NCBI RefSeq assembly: GCF_024347055.1
Contig: NZ_AP024895.1
Coordinates: 434,001 to 498,000 of the forward strand
Source: Vibrio porteresiae DSM 19223
GTDB lineage: Bacteria > Pseudomonadota > Gammaproteobacteria > Enterobacterales > Vibrionaceae
Reading direction: 5' to 3'
Length of the DNA: 64,000 bases
Numbering within the stretch: the first letter of the stretch is position 1; each line of letters opens with the position of its first letter. Positions 16,585 through 25,083 of this stretch are shown piece after piece. Below the pieces are notes generated by a model. It was not told the DNA's origin. It ran no database searches and saw only the letters and a program-made list of their open reading frames with translations. A program made the position numbers and the translations under genes.

Positions 16585-17439
16585 ATGCAGATTTTTGGCA
16601 AAATTCTTGGCGCTTTCTTTGGGTTCCTCTTTGGTGGACCTATTGGCGCTATTTTCGGGTTATTTCTTGGACATCAATTTGATAAAGCAAGGCGTTTAAG
16701 TCAAGCCGGTTTTAGTACTGGGACATTTGGCGGTGGCCCAAGTCAGGCTGAGAGGCAACAGGAGTTTTTTAATGCTGCCTTTGCTGTAATGGGGCATGTT
16801 GCTAAAGCAAAAGGGCAGGTGACACGTCAAGAAATCCAGCTTGCGACACAAGTGATGGATCGCATGGGCTTGGTTGGTGAACAACGCAAAGCTGCGCAAG
16901 ATGCTTTTCGTCAAGGTAAAGAGTCCTCGTTTCCTTTAGATCAGGTGTTGGAGAAAATCCGCATTTTGACCTCTGGCCGATTCGATTTATTGCAATTTTT
17001 CCTTGAGTTGCAAGTTTCTTCGGCATTCGCTGATGGAGATTTGCATCCAAGCGAACGTGAATTGTTGTTTAGAATTGCTCAGCGTTTAGGATTTTCAGCG
17101 GCACAGCTAGAACAACGTTTACGGATGCAAGAAGCTGCGTTTCGTTTTCAACAAGGCGGATTTGGTGGTCAAGGCTCTCAGCACAGCGGTGGCCAATCAG
17201 GTTGGCAACAAGCCAACACTAAAGATCAGATCGCGGATGCTTATGAAGTGTTAGGTGTTAGCGCTGATGCGGATGAGAAGACCATTAAGCGCGCGTATCG
17301 TAAATTGATGAATGAACACCATCCAGATAAATTGATGGCGAAAGGTTTACCACCAGAGATGATGAATGTGGCAAAAGAAAAATCCCAACAAATTCAACAT
17401 GCATACGACTTAATTAAAAAAGAAAAGGGAATGCATTAA
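16585..17439 (+). CDS. djlA: Membrane-anchored DnaJ-like co-chaperone DjlA
   Basis: 284 residues. A single N-terminal glycine-rich membrane segment (GKILGAFFGFLFGGPIGAIFG) precedes a TerB-like helical domain (about 55-180) and a Q/G-rich linker. A C-terminal J domain has the HPD triad at 246-248 (NEHHPDK), which stimulates DnaK. The layout is the DjlA type III J-protein. GAGAGCACATA lies before the ATG. Divergent from lptD, as is usual, with a terminator at 17456-17480. Confidence 0.96.
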   Translation: MQIFGKILGAFFGFLFGGPIGAIFGLFLGHQFDKARRLSQAGFSTGTFGGGPSQAERQQEFFNAAFAVMGHVAKAKGQVTRQEIQLATQVMDRMGLVGEQRKAAQDAFRQGKESSFPLDQVLEKIRILTSGRFDLLQFFLELQVSSAFADGDLHPSERELLFRIAQRLGFSAAQLEQRLRMQEAAFRFQQGGFGGQGSQHSGGQSGWQQANTKDQIADAYEVLGVSADADEKTIKRAYRKLMNEHHPDKLMAKGLPPEMMNVAKEKSQQIQHAYDLIKKEKGMH

Positions 17440-17455
17440 TTTCTCTCAACGTATT

Positions 17456-17480
17456 AACCAGCCTGCGGGCTGGTTTTTTT
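17456..17480 (+). terminator. djlA terminator
   Basis: AACCAGCC TGC GGGCTGGTT, a perfect stem with TTTTTTT, 16 bp past the stop. Confidence 0.87.
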
Positions 17481-17613
17481 GTCTCTGTTATCGGGCTAAA
17501 GGGGAGGGAGTCTCGTCAATCAACAGTCGCTCAGAATTAGCTCTGTGTTCTACTTGGCCTATTAACGTTACTTAGTGGTAATTGGTGAGTCGCTTTTTAG
17601 CGTCGCAGAAACG

Positions 17614-17645
17614 AAAAAAGCCACAGCAGGTGCTATGGCTTTTTC
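17614..17645 (-). terminator. Terminator of the left tRNA operon
   Basis: On the minus strand, GCCATAGC ACCT GCTGTGGC followed by TTTTTT (17619-17614), just downstream of the last tRNA-Asn. It is almost the same sequence as the terminator at 18855-18885, so terminator and tRNA-Asn were duplicated together. The stretch 17481-17613 between djlA and this point holds nothing I recognise. Confidence 0.85.
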
Positions 17646-17650
17646 GAAAG

Positions 17651-17726
17651 TGGCTCCCCCTGCAAGACTTGAACTTGCGACATACGGATTAACAGTCCGC
17701 CGTTCTACCGACTGAACTAAGGGGGA
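17651..17726 (-). tRNA. tRNA-Asn(GTT), copy 1
   Basis: 76 bases including encoded CCA. Acceptor stem TCCCCCT/AGGGGGA, anticodon loop CTGTTAA with anticodon GTT, T loop TTCAAGT. The sequence is identical in all three copies in the window. Last gene of the five-tRNA operon 18162-17651. Confidence 0.97.
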
Positions 17727-17754
17727 ATTATTCTTTTTTGTTCTCTCTAGAGAA

Positions 17755-17831
<77 letters not shown>

Positions 17832-17865
17832 TGGTATCAATAAGAAACAATCTTATCGATGAAAG

Positions 17866-17941
17866 TGGCTCCCCCTGCAAGACTTGAACTTGCGACATAC
17901 GGATTAACAGTCCGCCGTTCTACCGACTGAACTAAGGGGGA
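17866..17941 (-). tRNA. tRNA-Asn(GTT), copy 2
   Basis: Identical to the copy at 17651-17726. With the following tRNA-Thr it forms a tandem duplicate of the Asn-Thr pair: the spacers (AATTATTCTTTTTT-GTTCTCTCTAGAGAA and its near copy) also match. Confidence 0.97.
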
Positions 17942-17968
17942 ATTATTCTTTTTGTTCTCTTTAGAGAA

Positions 17969-18044
<76 letters not shown>

Positions 18045-18086
18045 ACATTTTTTTGTCATTCGTGTCAGACACCAACAACTTAAAAG

Positions 18087-18162
18087 TGGTGCCCGGAGGC
18101 GGAATCGAACCACCGACACGGGGATTTTCAATCCCCTGCTCTACCGACTGAGCTATCCGGGC
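18087..18162 (-). tRNA. tRNA-Phe(GAA), copy 1
   Basis: 76 bases with encoded CCA. GCCCGGA acceptor, anticodon loop TTGAAAA (anticodon GAA), T loop TTCGATT. First gene of the left operon, 10 bp from its -10 box. Confidence 0.97.
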
Positions 18163-18172
18163 GACGAGGTGT

Positions 18173-18201
18173 ATTAAAAGGTTTTTCCGGTTTTTCGTCA
18201 A
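18173..18201 (-). promoter_or_regulatory. Promoter of the left tRNA operon
   Basis: On the minus strand TTGACG (18201-18196), a 17-bp spacer and TTTAAT (18178-18173), immediately before tRNA-Phe. Same boxes and spacing as the promoter at 19268-19296. Confidence 0.8.
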
Positions 18202-18854
18202 CACTAAATTGCAAAAAAAAGTTTGTTTGTTGTTTTTATATACTTTATGGCCTGTTTTTATCCATTTTTAAGTAAAAGCAGCGATATTTTAGGGTTGGAA
18301 TCCTCTGAATGATGGCACTAAATACGCCATTCAGTTCTATTCCCCGTTGTAAATTAGTAGGGCCGATGGAGAAAAAATAGGTAATCGCAACTTATTGGTT
18401 ATCCAATTGGATTAAAGCCAAACCTTAGTAAGTCAATCAACTGGATGCAAAGTAAACAAACGGAAGGCGCCGATGTTTTTACGCGTTTATAGGCTTTAGA
18501 CACATAATCCATAAGGAACAGCATAAATGTTCATAAAATAACGCAACAGAGGGCACAAAAATGACATCGTTCACTCTAGGCTACCGAATAAACCTATTTT
18601 GTCATTTCTAAAGAGGGCAGTTTGGTTTTTATGATCACAGTGGATAAAAAATGATGAATGAATGCAAAGTGATATTTAGCATGGCAAAAAGTGATGGCAT
18701 TAGCTATTCAATAGAGTAGGGGAACGACTTCTATCATCAATCCAAAGTGACTAAATCAAAAGTGAAGGATTTCGATTAAGGAACGATTAACAACTGATGC
18801 GAGCAGTTTAGGCTAATAATCGCTAGGGGATAACATGATGATTGAGCAGAAAAG
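18202..18854. other. Long non-coding spacer between the two tRNA operons
   Basis: About 650 bp of AT-rich DNA with stop codons in every frame. I see no coding frame, tRNA-like sequence or array. A weak inverted repeat (GAATGATGGC ... GCCATTC near 18308-18333) is the only local structure I noticed. Such a long empty spacer is unusual between tRNA operons. Confidence 0.6.
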
Positions 18855-18885
18855 AAAAAAGCCACAGCAGATGCTGTGGCTTTTT
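18855..18885 (-). terminator. Terminator of the right tRNA operon
   Basis: GCCACAGC ATCT GCTGTGGC on the minus strand, a perfect 8-bp stem, followed by TTTTTT, just past the tRNA-Asn at 18892. Confidence 0.88.
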
Positions 18886-18891
18886 CGAAAG

Positions 18892-18967
18892 TGGCTCCCC
18901 CTGCAAGACTTGAACTTGCGACATACGGATTAACAGTCCGCCGTTCTACCGACTGAACTAAGGGGGA
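18892..18967 (-). tRNA. tRNA-Asn(GTT), copy 3
   Basis: Identical to copies 1 and 2, and last gene of the four-tRNA operon 19255-18892. Confidence 0.97.
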
Positions 18968-18975
18968 ACAAATTG

Positions 18976-19051
18976 TGGTGCCCGGAGGCGGAATCGAACC
19001 ACCGACACGGGGATTTTCAATCCCCTGCTCTACCGACTGAGCTATCCGGGC
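18976..19051 (-). tRNA. tRNA-Phe(GAA), copy 2
   Basis: Same sequence as copy 1, with anticodon GAA and encoded CCA; 8 bp from the tRNA-Asn. Confidence 0.97.
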
Positions 19052-19058
19052 AAATAAA

Positions 19059-19134
<76 letters not shown>

Positions 19135-19179
19135 ACACTTTATTCTGTGTGTGCACGTCGTAACGAACACCAAAATTTG

Positions 19180-19255
19180 TGGTGCCCGGAGGCGGAATCG
19201 AACCACCGACACGGGGATTTTCAATCCCCTGCTCTACCGACTGAGCTATCCGGGC
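19180..19255 (-). tRNA. tRNA-Phe(GAA), copy 3
   Basis: Same as the other Phe copies. First gene of the right operon, 12 bp from its -10 box. Confidence 0.97.
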
Positions 19256-19267
19256 TAACGGAGCGCT

Positions 19268-19296
19268 ATTAAACGGATTTTCGCCCCAGTCGTCAA
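19268..19296 (-). promoter_or_regulatory. Promoter of the right tRNA operon
   Basis: On the minus strand TTGACG (19296-19291), a 17-bp spacer and TTTAAT (19273-19268), then a GC-rich AGCGCTCC discriminator of the kind linked to stringent control of stable-RNA promoters. Confidence 0.8.
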
Positions 19297-19361
19297 CCTG
19301 TTTTTTAAAAAAAACTAAAAAAATGGTTTAAGCGACGGTATTTTAGACAATCTGCTGGTTT

Positions 19362-20504
19362 TTAGTGCTTATTGAACTCTTTTTGGTATTGAGTCACTTT
19401 TTCTAAATATCGACGCGACTCTGCATTCGGGTGTTTTTTAGTCAAAGCCCAATACACTTGGTTCGGCTCAAGGCGGTTAATATCCTTTACCGCTCGGTTT
19501 CGATCACGACTAAAGGTGTTCAAAACCCCTCCAGTACCTCCGTTGTATGCGGAAATCATGCTGTATTCCAAAGATATTGGGTTATTGACCTGATTTAGAT
19601 AACGAGTTTTGAGCAGATAGAAATAGGCCGTACCAATGTCGATATTGTTTTCTGGATTGAACAAATATTCCGGTGAGGGCTGGCCTGAGCGGTTTTTCAC
19701 AAGATTAAATACATCCTTGCCCGCTGTTTTGGGAACAACTTGCATCAGTCCATAAGCATTAGCCCAGCTCACTGCATAGGGGTTAAAGCTACTTTCGGTT
19801 TTGATGATCGCATAAATGAGATCTTCTGGAATGCCATAACGCTGAGAAGCTTTGCGGACAATGCTAGCGTATTGATAACCACGGATCTCGATTTGATCTT
19901 CTACCATTGGGATCTCAACGTAGTAGGCTTTTTTGAAATCCACTTCTTTGGTCTTAAGTTGATGTTCAATCAAATAATCGGCGTAGCGATTGGCGCGCCA
20001 AGTCCATTGAATAGGCTGTTTGTCTTGGTCTACGACCTGTTTATAAAGAAATGGTTGCCCCTTCAATTGAATGTTTTTAGAGGAAAAAAGGTCTACTTGA
20101 GAGGGGTTGTCAGGGGTGAGTAGGGTGGTAATGATGGCATTTCTCAAGTGCTCTTTGGGCTCGGTTGACGCCACGGTTTCAACCACAATCACCCCAGTAT
20201 CGAAATTGACGTCGGTACGGCTGAGATAGTTATCTATGTATTTTACGTAGTTACGTTTGCCCGCCATTTTGATCTCTTTGCTGCCCCATTTTTTTTCAAT
20301 GTTGCCTGAAAAGCTGTTGATCAATGCATCTAATGCAGCGGTGTCTTTTTGATATTGTCCTGGCAACTGGGCCAGATTTTTAGCAAAACGATTGGTCGGC
20401 TCAAAGTCGACATCGTAAAGGTTTTCAACCATTTCGCGGCTACAGCCAACCAAATTACAACTAATCAAAAAAATTGCTGCTAGGGGGAAAACAGTTCGTC
20501 TCAT
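19362..20504 (-). CDS. mltC: Membrane-bound lytic murein transglycosylase C
   Basis: 380 residues. A lipoprotein: MRRTVFPLAA... with lipobox LVGC and lipidated Cys21. The frame extends 14 codons further, but only the start at 20504 gives a proper signal peptide, with AGAGGA upstream. An N-terminal MltC-specific domain precedes the SLT domain, which has the catalytic glutamate in IIKTESSFNPYAVS and then AYGLMQVVPKTAG and AYNGG. It cleaves peptidoglycan strands to anhydro-muropeptides at the outer-membrane inner face. It follows yggX by 50 bp in mutY-yggX-mltC, the same order as in E. coli. Confidence 0.96.
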   Translation of the reverse strand: MRRTVFPLAAIFLISCNLVGCSREMVENLYDVDFEPTNRFAKNLAQLPGQYQKDTAALDALINSFSGNIEKKWGSKEIKMAGKRNYVKYIDNYLSRTDVNFDTGVIVVETVASTEPKEHLRNAIITTLLTPDNPSQVDLFSSKNIQLKGQPFLYKQVVDQDKQPIQWTWRANRYADYLIEHQLKTKEVDFKKAYYVEIPMVEDQIEIRGYQYASIVRKASQRYGIPEDLIYAIIKTESSFNPYAVSWANAYGLMQVVPKTAGKDVFNLVKNRSGQPSPEYLFNPENNIDIGTAYFYLLKTRYLNQVNNPISLEYSMISAYNGGTGGVLNTFSRDRNRAVKDINRLEPNQVYWALTKKHPNAESRRYLEKVTQYQKEFNKH

Positions 20505-20554
20505 TCCATCCTCTACCAATAAAAAGGCCATACAGAGTATGGCCATTGCTGGTA

Positions 20555-20827
20555 TTACGCACTTGGTGGCGTGTACCCTTCAATGTGAACATCTTGACCT
20601 TCAAAAAGGAAATTCACCATTTCTGTTTCAAGAAGCTTACGATGCGCAGGATCCATCATATTGAGCTTTTTTTCATTGATAAGCATGGTTTGCTTATGTT
20701 GCCATTCCGCCCATGCTTCTTTTGATATTGAGTCAAAAATACGTTTGCCTAGTTCGCCTGGATAGAGCTGGAAATCCAGTCCTTCAGCTTCTTTTTTCAA
20801 GCGGGCACAAAAAACAGTGCGACTCAT
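20555..20827 (-). CDS. yggX: Probable Fe(2+)-trafficking protein YggX
   Basis: 90 residues. MSRTVFCARLKKEAEGLDFQLYPG with Cys7 is the family start, followed by ISKEAWAEWQHKQTMLINE. YggX proteins protect iron-sulfur clusters from oxidative damage. This one sits 12 bp after mutY, which carries a 4Fe-4S cluster. Confidence 0.96.
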   Translation of the reverse strand: MSRTVFCARLKKEAEGLDFQLYPGELGKRIFDSISKEAWAEWQHKQTMLINEKKLNMMDPAHRKLLETEMVNFLFEGQDVHIEGYTPPSA

Positions 20828-20839
20828 TGAGTTGTCCTC

Positions 20840-21895
20840 TTAGTTCATCAATTCAAACGGTAGGCTTGCCAACAACTGTTTTACTGGTGCAGCTAAGCCT
20901 ATTTGTTCGGGTTGTTGTAAGTTATACCAAAGACCTTTATTCGCTTCCATTATCATGTCGGGTTTTGTCGACAACTCGATAAGAATAGGGGTGATATCAA
21001 GGTGATAATGGCTAAATGTGTGACGAAATGCGATCAAGGTTTGTTGCTGCTTAATCTCACTATCTTTGATGCCTAAACGCGTAAGAACGTCACCAACTTG
21101 CGCATTTTTGTGTTCTGGAAAACTGTAGAGGCCGCCCCAAATACCCACCTGTGGTCGCTGCTCTAACCATACCTCATCATTATGATGCAGCATGACAAAC
21201 CATGTCTCTTTCACCGGTTTCTCTTTCTTGGGTTTTTTACCCGGATAATCTTGTGGGTTACCTTGAGTGAGTGCTTGGCAACCTGCTGAAATGGGGCACA
21301 AACTGCATTTCGGTTTACTGCGCGTGCAGATCATTGCGCCCATATCCATCATGGCTTGATTGTATTTATCAACATCCGTTTTAGGCGTATTGAGCTCTGC
21401 ATAATGCCAAAGTTGTTCTTCGACTTTTTTCTGACCTGGCCATCCATCCACAGCGTAGTAGCGCGCTAATGTTCTTTTGACATTACCGTCTAAAATCGCG
21501 TGGGGCAGTTTATATACTGAAGAGAGCACGGCAGCCGCTGTTGAACGGCCGATGCCTGGTAACTCGTTCATCGCTGTCAAATCTTGCGGAAATTCGCCTT
21601 GATAGCGTTCTACAACGGTTTGAGCCGCTTTGTGTAAGTTACGGGCGCGAGCGTAATAGCCAAGGCCGGTCCAGTAATGAAGGACTTCATCTTGCGGTGC
21701 TGCAGCAAGATCTGAAACCGTTGGAAAACGTTCAATAAAACGCTGGTAGTAGGGAATGACGGTGGCGACTTGTGTTTGTTGGAGCATGATCTCCGATAAC
21801 CAGACGCTGTACGCAGTTTTATTTTGTTGCCAAGGGAGCTCTTTACGCCCATAGGCTTCATACCAATCAAGGATCGACTTTGCAAAAGGAGTCAC
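20840..21895 (-). CDS. mutY: Adenine DNA glycosylase MutY
   Basis: 351 residues. It removes adenine mispaired with 8-oxoguanine. The catalytic Glu35 lies in LSEIMLQQTQV, helix-hairpin-helix LPGIGRST at about 112-119, and catalytic Asp136 in LDGNVKR. The 4Fe-4S cysteines are C190, C197, C200 and C206 (C-x6-C-x2-C-x5-C). The C-terminal NUDIX-like domain recognises 8-oxoG. The start is GTG at 21895 with AAGAGC upstream. Divergent from trmB. Confidence 0.97.
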   Translation of the reverse strand: MTPFAKSILDWYEAYGRKELPWQQNKTAYSVWLSEIMLQQTQVATVIPYYQRFIERFPTVSDLAAAPQDEVLHYWTGLGYYARARNLHKAAQTVVERYQGEFPQDLTAMNELPGIGRSTAAAVLSSVYKLPHAILDGNVKRTLARYYAVDGWPGQKKVEEQLWHYAELNTPKTDVDKYNQAMMDMGAMICTRSKPKCSLCPISAGCQALTQGNPQDYPGKKPKKEKPVKETWFVMLHHNDEVWLEQRPQVGIWGGLYSFPEHKNAQVGDVLTRLGIKDSEIKQQQTLIAFRHTFSHYHLDITPILIELSTKPDMIMEANKGLWYNLQQPEQIGLAAPVKQLLASLPFELMN

Positions 21896-22010
21896 GACAT
21901 GCTCTTTCTTATAATGATGTTGAGTTAAAATTGCACCACACTTTCGCTAATAAGTACAACGGACAAAAAGTATGGGAATAGAGCATTTCATAGGATTTTT
22001 CGTGAAATGC

Positions 22011-22038
22011 TTGCACCAAAGAAAATTCTTTGGATAAT
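22011..22038 (+). promoter_or_regulatory. trmB promoter
   Basis: TTGCAC, a 16-bp spacer and GATAAT, 36 bp before the trmB ATG. Confidence 0.6.
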
Positions 22039-22073
22039 TCCCGCTCTGTTTAATCAATGTGCAGGCAAAACCA

Positions 22074-22793
22074 ATGAGTGAAGTAACCACAAACGAGTTT
22101 ACTGATGATGGTAAAGTACTACGTAGAATACGCAGTTTCGTTCGTCGTGAGGGCCGTCTAACCAAAGGGCAGGAAGCCGCTATTAACGAGTGCTGGCCAA
22201 CCATGGGGATTGACTACCAAGATGCTTTGCTAAATTGGTCAGAAGTGTTTGGTAACAATAATCCAGTCGTCTTAGAGATTGGGTTTGGCATGGGTGCTTC
22301 TCTGGTTGAGATGGCAAAAAATGCTCCGGAGAAAAACTTCATCGGTATTGAAGTACATAGTCCTGGTGTTGGCGCGTGTTTATCTTCTGCTCGTGAAGCA
22401 GGAGTGACTAATTTGCGTGTAATGTGTCATGATGCAGTTGAAGTGTTTGCACATATGATCCCAAACAATAGCTTGACCACATTACAACTATTTTTCCCAG
22501 ATCCTTGGCATAAAAAGCGTCACCACAAACGTCGTATTGTTCAGCTTGAATTTGCTGAAATGGTTCGCCAAAAACTGATTATTGGTGAAGGCATTTTCCA
22601 CATGGCGACTGACTGGGAAAACTATGCTGAACATATGATTGAAGTGATGAATCAAGCGCCTGGTTACGAAAATATTGCTACCGATGGTGACTATATTCCT
22701 CGTCCAGATGAACGTCCTTTAACTAAGTTTGAAGCGCGTGGTCACCGACTAGGTCACGGTGTTTGGGATATCAAGTACAAGCGCATTAGCTGA
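22074..22793 (+). CDS. trmB: tRNA (guanine-N7)-methyltransferase TrmB
   Basis: 239 residues, the E. coli length. It methylates G46 of tRNAs using SAM. SAM motif VVLEIGFGMGASLVEMA; further family blocks are FIGIEVHSPGVG, LQLFFPDPWHKKRHHKRR and the C-terminal RPLTKFEARGHRLGH. The ATG at 22074 (MSEVTTNEF) has AGGC upstream. A GTG five codons earlier is less likely. Confidence 0.97.
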   Translation: MSEVTTNEFTDDGKVLRRIRSFVRREGRLTKGQEAAINECWPTMGIDYQDALLNWSEVFGNNNPVVLEIGFGMGASLVEMAKNAPEKNFIGIEVHSPGVGACLSSAREAGVTNLRVMCHDAVEVFAHMIPNNSLTTLQLFFPDPWHKKRHHKRRIVQLEFAEMVRQKLIIGEGIFHMATDWENYAEHMIEVMNQAPGYENIATDGDYIPRPDERPLTKFEARGHRLGHGVWDIKYKRIS

Positions 22794-22860
22794 TGATGTT
22801 GGCCAATAGCTAAGTGAATTGAGCTTGGCGTATTGGTTTTTGAACTTTAGTGATTATCGA

Positions 22861-22891
22861 TGCCAACATTGCTTCAATGTTGGCATTTTTT
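22861..22891 (+). terminator. Terminator between trmB and glsB
   Basis: A perfect 11-bp stem TGCCAACATTG / CAATGTTGGCA with a CTT loop and TTTTTT. It ends only 18 bases before the glsB start, immediately upstream of the glsB ribosome site, so it either ends trmB or acts inside a glsB leader. Confidence 0.85.
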
Positions 22892-22908
22892 GCCTCTGGA
22901 GAAGGACA

Positions 22909-23829
22909 ATGAAACCGACTCATGACATCCTTGCGGCCATTTTGGATGAAGTACGCCCTTTGATCGGCAAAGGGAAAGTGGCTAACTACATTCCCGCCTT
23001 GGCGAAAGTACCTAACGATAAATTGGGTATTGCTGTATTTACCAATTCAGGCGAAGTGATTACCGCTGGTGATGCTGAGGAGGGATTCTCGATCCAATCG
23101 ATCTCTAAGGTGCTCGGATTGACATTGGCGATGCGTCAATATCAACCGGAAGAGCTTTGGCAACGTGTTGGCAAAGAACCGTCTGGTCAGGCATTTAACT
23201 CATTGATTCAGCTTGAAATGGAGCAAGGCATTCCGCGTAACCCGTTTATCAATGCGGGGGCGATTGTTATTGCCGATATGCTACAAAGCCGTTTAAGCGC
23301 CCCAAGGCAGCGTCTGTTAGAGTTCTCTCGTGGTTTGTCTGGTAATGAAGCGTTGCAGTATGACAAAGTCGTCGCGGCATCTGAAATGATGCATAGCGAT
23401 CGCAACGCTGCGATTGCTTATCTGATGCGCTCATTTGGTAACTTTGAAAACGATGTTATTCCCGTGTTGAATAACTATTTTCATGCTTGTTCGCTACGTA
23501 TGAGCTGTATCGATTTGGCAAAAACTTTCAGTTATTTAGCGAATAAAGGTCGGTCGGTGATTACTGATGAAGAGGTGATCACCTCGACTCAAAGTAAGCA
23601 AATCAATGCGTTATTAGCAACGTGTGGGTTGTATGACGGAGCTGGTGAATTTGCTTATCGCGTCGGTATGCCGGGTAAATCCGGGGTTGGCGGCGGTATT
23701 GTTGCGATTGTCCCAGGAGAGATGACCATAGCGGTTTGGTCTCCTGAGCTGGATAAATCAGGCAATTCGCTGGCAGGCACGCGCGCGTTAGAACTGTTTG
23801 CCAAACGTATTGGCCGTTCAATTTTCTAA
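22909..23829 (+). CDS. glsB: Glutaminase
   Basis: 306 residues. Hydrolyses glutamine to glutamate and ammonia. A serine beta-lactamase-like fold with S-x-x-K in QSISKVLGL, NPFINAGAI, and YLMRSFGNFEN then GKSGVGGGIVA near the end. GGAGAAGGAC before the ATG at 22909 fixes the start; an extension to 22819 would run through the terminator hairpin and is not family-like. Bounded by terminators on both sides. Confidence 0.96.
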   Translation: MKPTHDILAAILDEVRPLIGKGKVANYIPALAKVPNDKLGIAVFTNSGEVITAGDAEEGFSIQSISKVLGLTLAMRQYQPEELWQRVGKEPSGQAFNSLIQLEMEQGIPRNPFINAGAIVIADMLQSRLSAPRQRLLEFSRGLSGNEALQYDKVVAASEMMHSDRNAAIAYLMRSFGNFENDVIPVLNNYFHACSLRMSCIDLAKTFSYLANKGRSVITDEEVITSTQSKQINALLATCGLYDGAGEFAYRVGMPGKSGVGGGIVAIVPGEMTIAVWSPELDKSGNSLAGTRALELFAKRIGRSIF

Positions 23830-23843
23830 GATCCGCTCAAATG

Positions 23844-23870
23844 AAAAGAGACCATGGTATGGTCTCTTTT
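23844..23870. terminator. Bidirectional terminator between glsB and hemW
   Basis: AAAAGAGACCAT GGT ATGGTCTCTTTT, a perfect 12-bp stem between convergent genes. Confidence 0.88.
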
Positions 23871-23904
23871 GCTATTCATTCTGGGTTATTACCCATTGTC
23901 ATGC

Positions 23905-25083
23905 TTACTCTTCATCATCTTCAGGCATAAACGCTTCTAATAGATCGTTAAGGAAGAGCTTACCTTTTTCAGTGATCTGCCAGTGGCGCTCATCCTCAAC
24001 CAAATAACCTTGTTCAAGTGCCCAAGTGATGGTTGGTTCAATAGTGCTCAGTGGCAGGCCTGTTGTCGTGATGAAATCTGCTTTCGGGCATGCTTCAATC
24101 AGACGAAAACGGTTCATGAAAAACTCAAATGGACGGTCTTCATCCGGCACCAGCTGTTCACTATCAAGATAAGGTTTGACCATATTTTGATAGGCAGCCA
24201 AGTAACCCTTAGGGTGTTTGATTTTTGTGGTTCGCACGATTCTGCCATCGGCAAAACTCAATTTGCCATGCGCTCCACAGCCAATGCCTAAGTAGTCGCC
24301 GAAACGCCAATAGTTGAGGTTATGTTGGCATTGATAACCCGGCTTGCTATAGCCGGAGATTTCATATTGAACATAGCCAGCATCGGTCAGCTTTTTATGC
24401 CCCATTTCGAAAATATCCCAAAGGTCATCTTCATCGGGCAATACCGGCGGTTTGGAGTAAAACAAAGTATTGGGCTCAATGGTCAATTGATACCAGGAAA
24501 AATGAGGTGGAGCGAGTTCTATAGCTTGATCTAAATCCGCCAGCGCTTGCTCAGGTGTTTGATCTGGCAAGCCATGCATTAAATCCAAGTTAAAGCTGTT
24601 TAAGCCAATCTGGTGCGCTAAATTCGCCGCGTTGATTGCTTCTTCACGACCATGAATTCGACCGAGTGCTTTAAGCTTGGAGCTTTCAAAACTTTGCACA
24701 CCGATGGAGATGCGAGTAACACCTTGCTCTCGATACGCTTTAAAGCGGTCGGCTTCAATCGTACCAGGATTGGCTTCCATGGTAATTTCAATGCCATGTT
24801 CAAACGGCAGGCGCGCTTCAACGCCACGAAGTAGGGCGCCAATACCTTCGGCTGAAATTAGACTCGGTGTTCCGCCACCAATAAAAATGGAATGCAGTAA
24901 CCTCGGAGCTTGGGCTAGTTGATAGCGTTCAATATCGCGATCGAGATCTTCCAAGAGCGCGGCAATGTACTCTTGCTCCGGAATCGTCTCTTTTAGGGCG
25001 TGAGAGTTGAAGTCGCAATAAGGACACTTCTGCACGCACCATGGAATATGGATGTATAGGCTTAACGCTGGTGGATTTAACAT
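23905..25083 (-). CDS. hemW: Radical-SAM heme chaperone HemW
   Basis: 392 residues. LYIHIPWCVQKCPYCDFNSH carries the C-x3-C-x2-C cluster motif at C16, C20 and C23. FIGGGTPS and EANPGT are the SAM-binding blocks. C-terminal HemW/HemN-like domain. Related to coproporphyrinogen dehydrogenase but with a heme-delivery role in respiratory protein maturation. Its ATG overlaps the rdgB stop by one base, so the two are coupled. Confidence 0.95.
   Translation of the reverse strand: MLNPPALSLYIHIPWCVQKCPYCDFNSHALKETIPEQEYIAALLEDLDRDIERYQLAQAPRLLHSIFIGGGTPSLISAEGIGALLRGVEARLPFEHGIEITMEANPGTIEADRFKAYREQGVTRISIGVQSFESSKLKALGRIHGREEAINAANLAHQIGLNSFNLDLMHGLPDQTPEQALADLDQAIELAPPHFSWYQLTIEPNTLFYSKPPVLPDEDDLWDIFEMGHKKLTDAGYVQYEISGYSKPGYQCQHNLNYWRFGDYLGIGCGAHGKLSFADGRIVRTTKIKHPKGYLAAYQNMVKPYLDSEQLVPDEDRPFEFFMNRFRLIEACPKADFITTTGLPLSTIEPTITWALEQGYLVEDERHWQITEKGKLFLNDLLEAFMPEDDEE

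Noticed and set aside
22819..22908. Longer glsB product starting at 22819
   Set aside because: It would read through a terminator hairpin, and the ATG at 22909 has a strong ribosome site.
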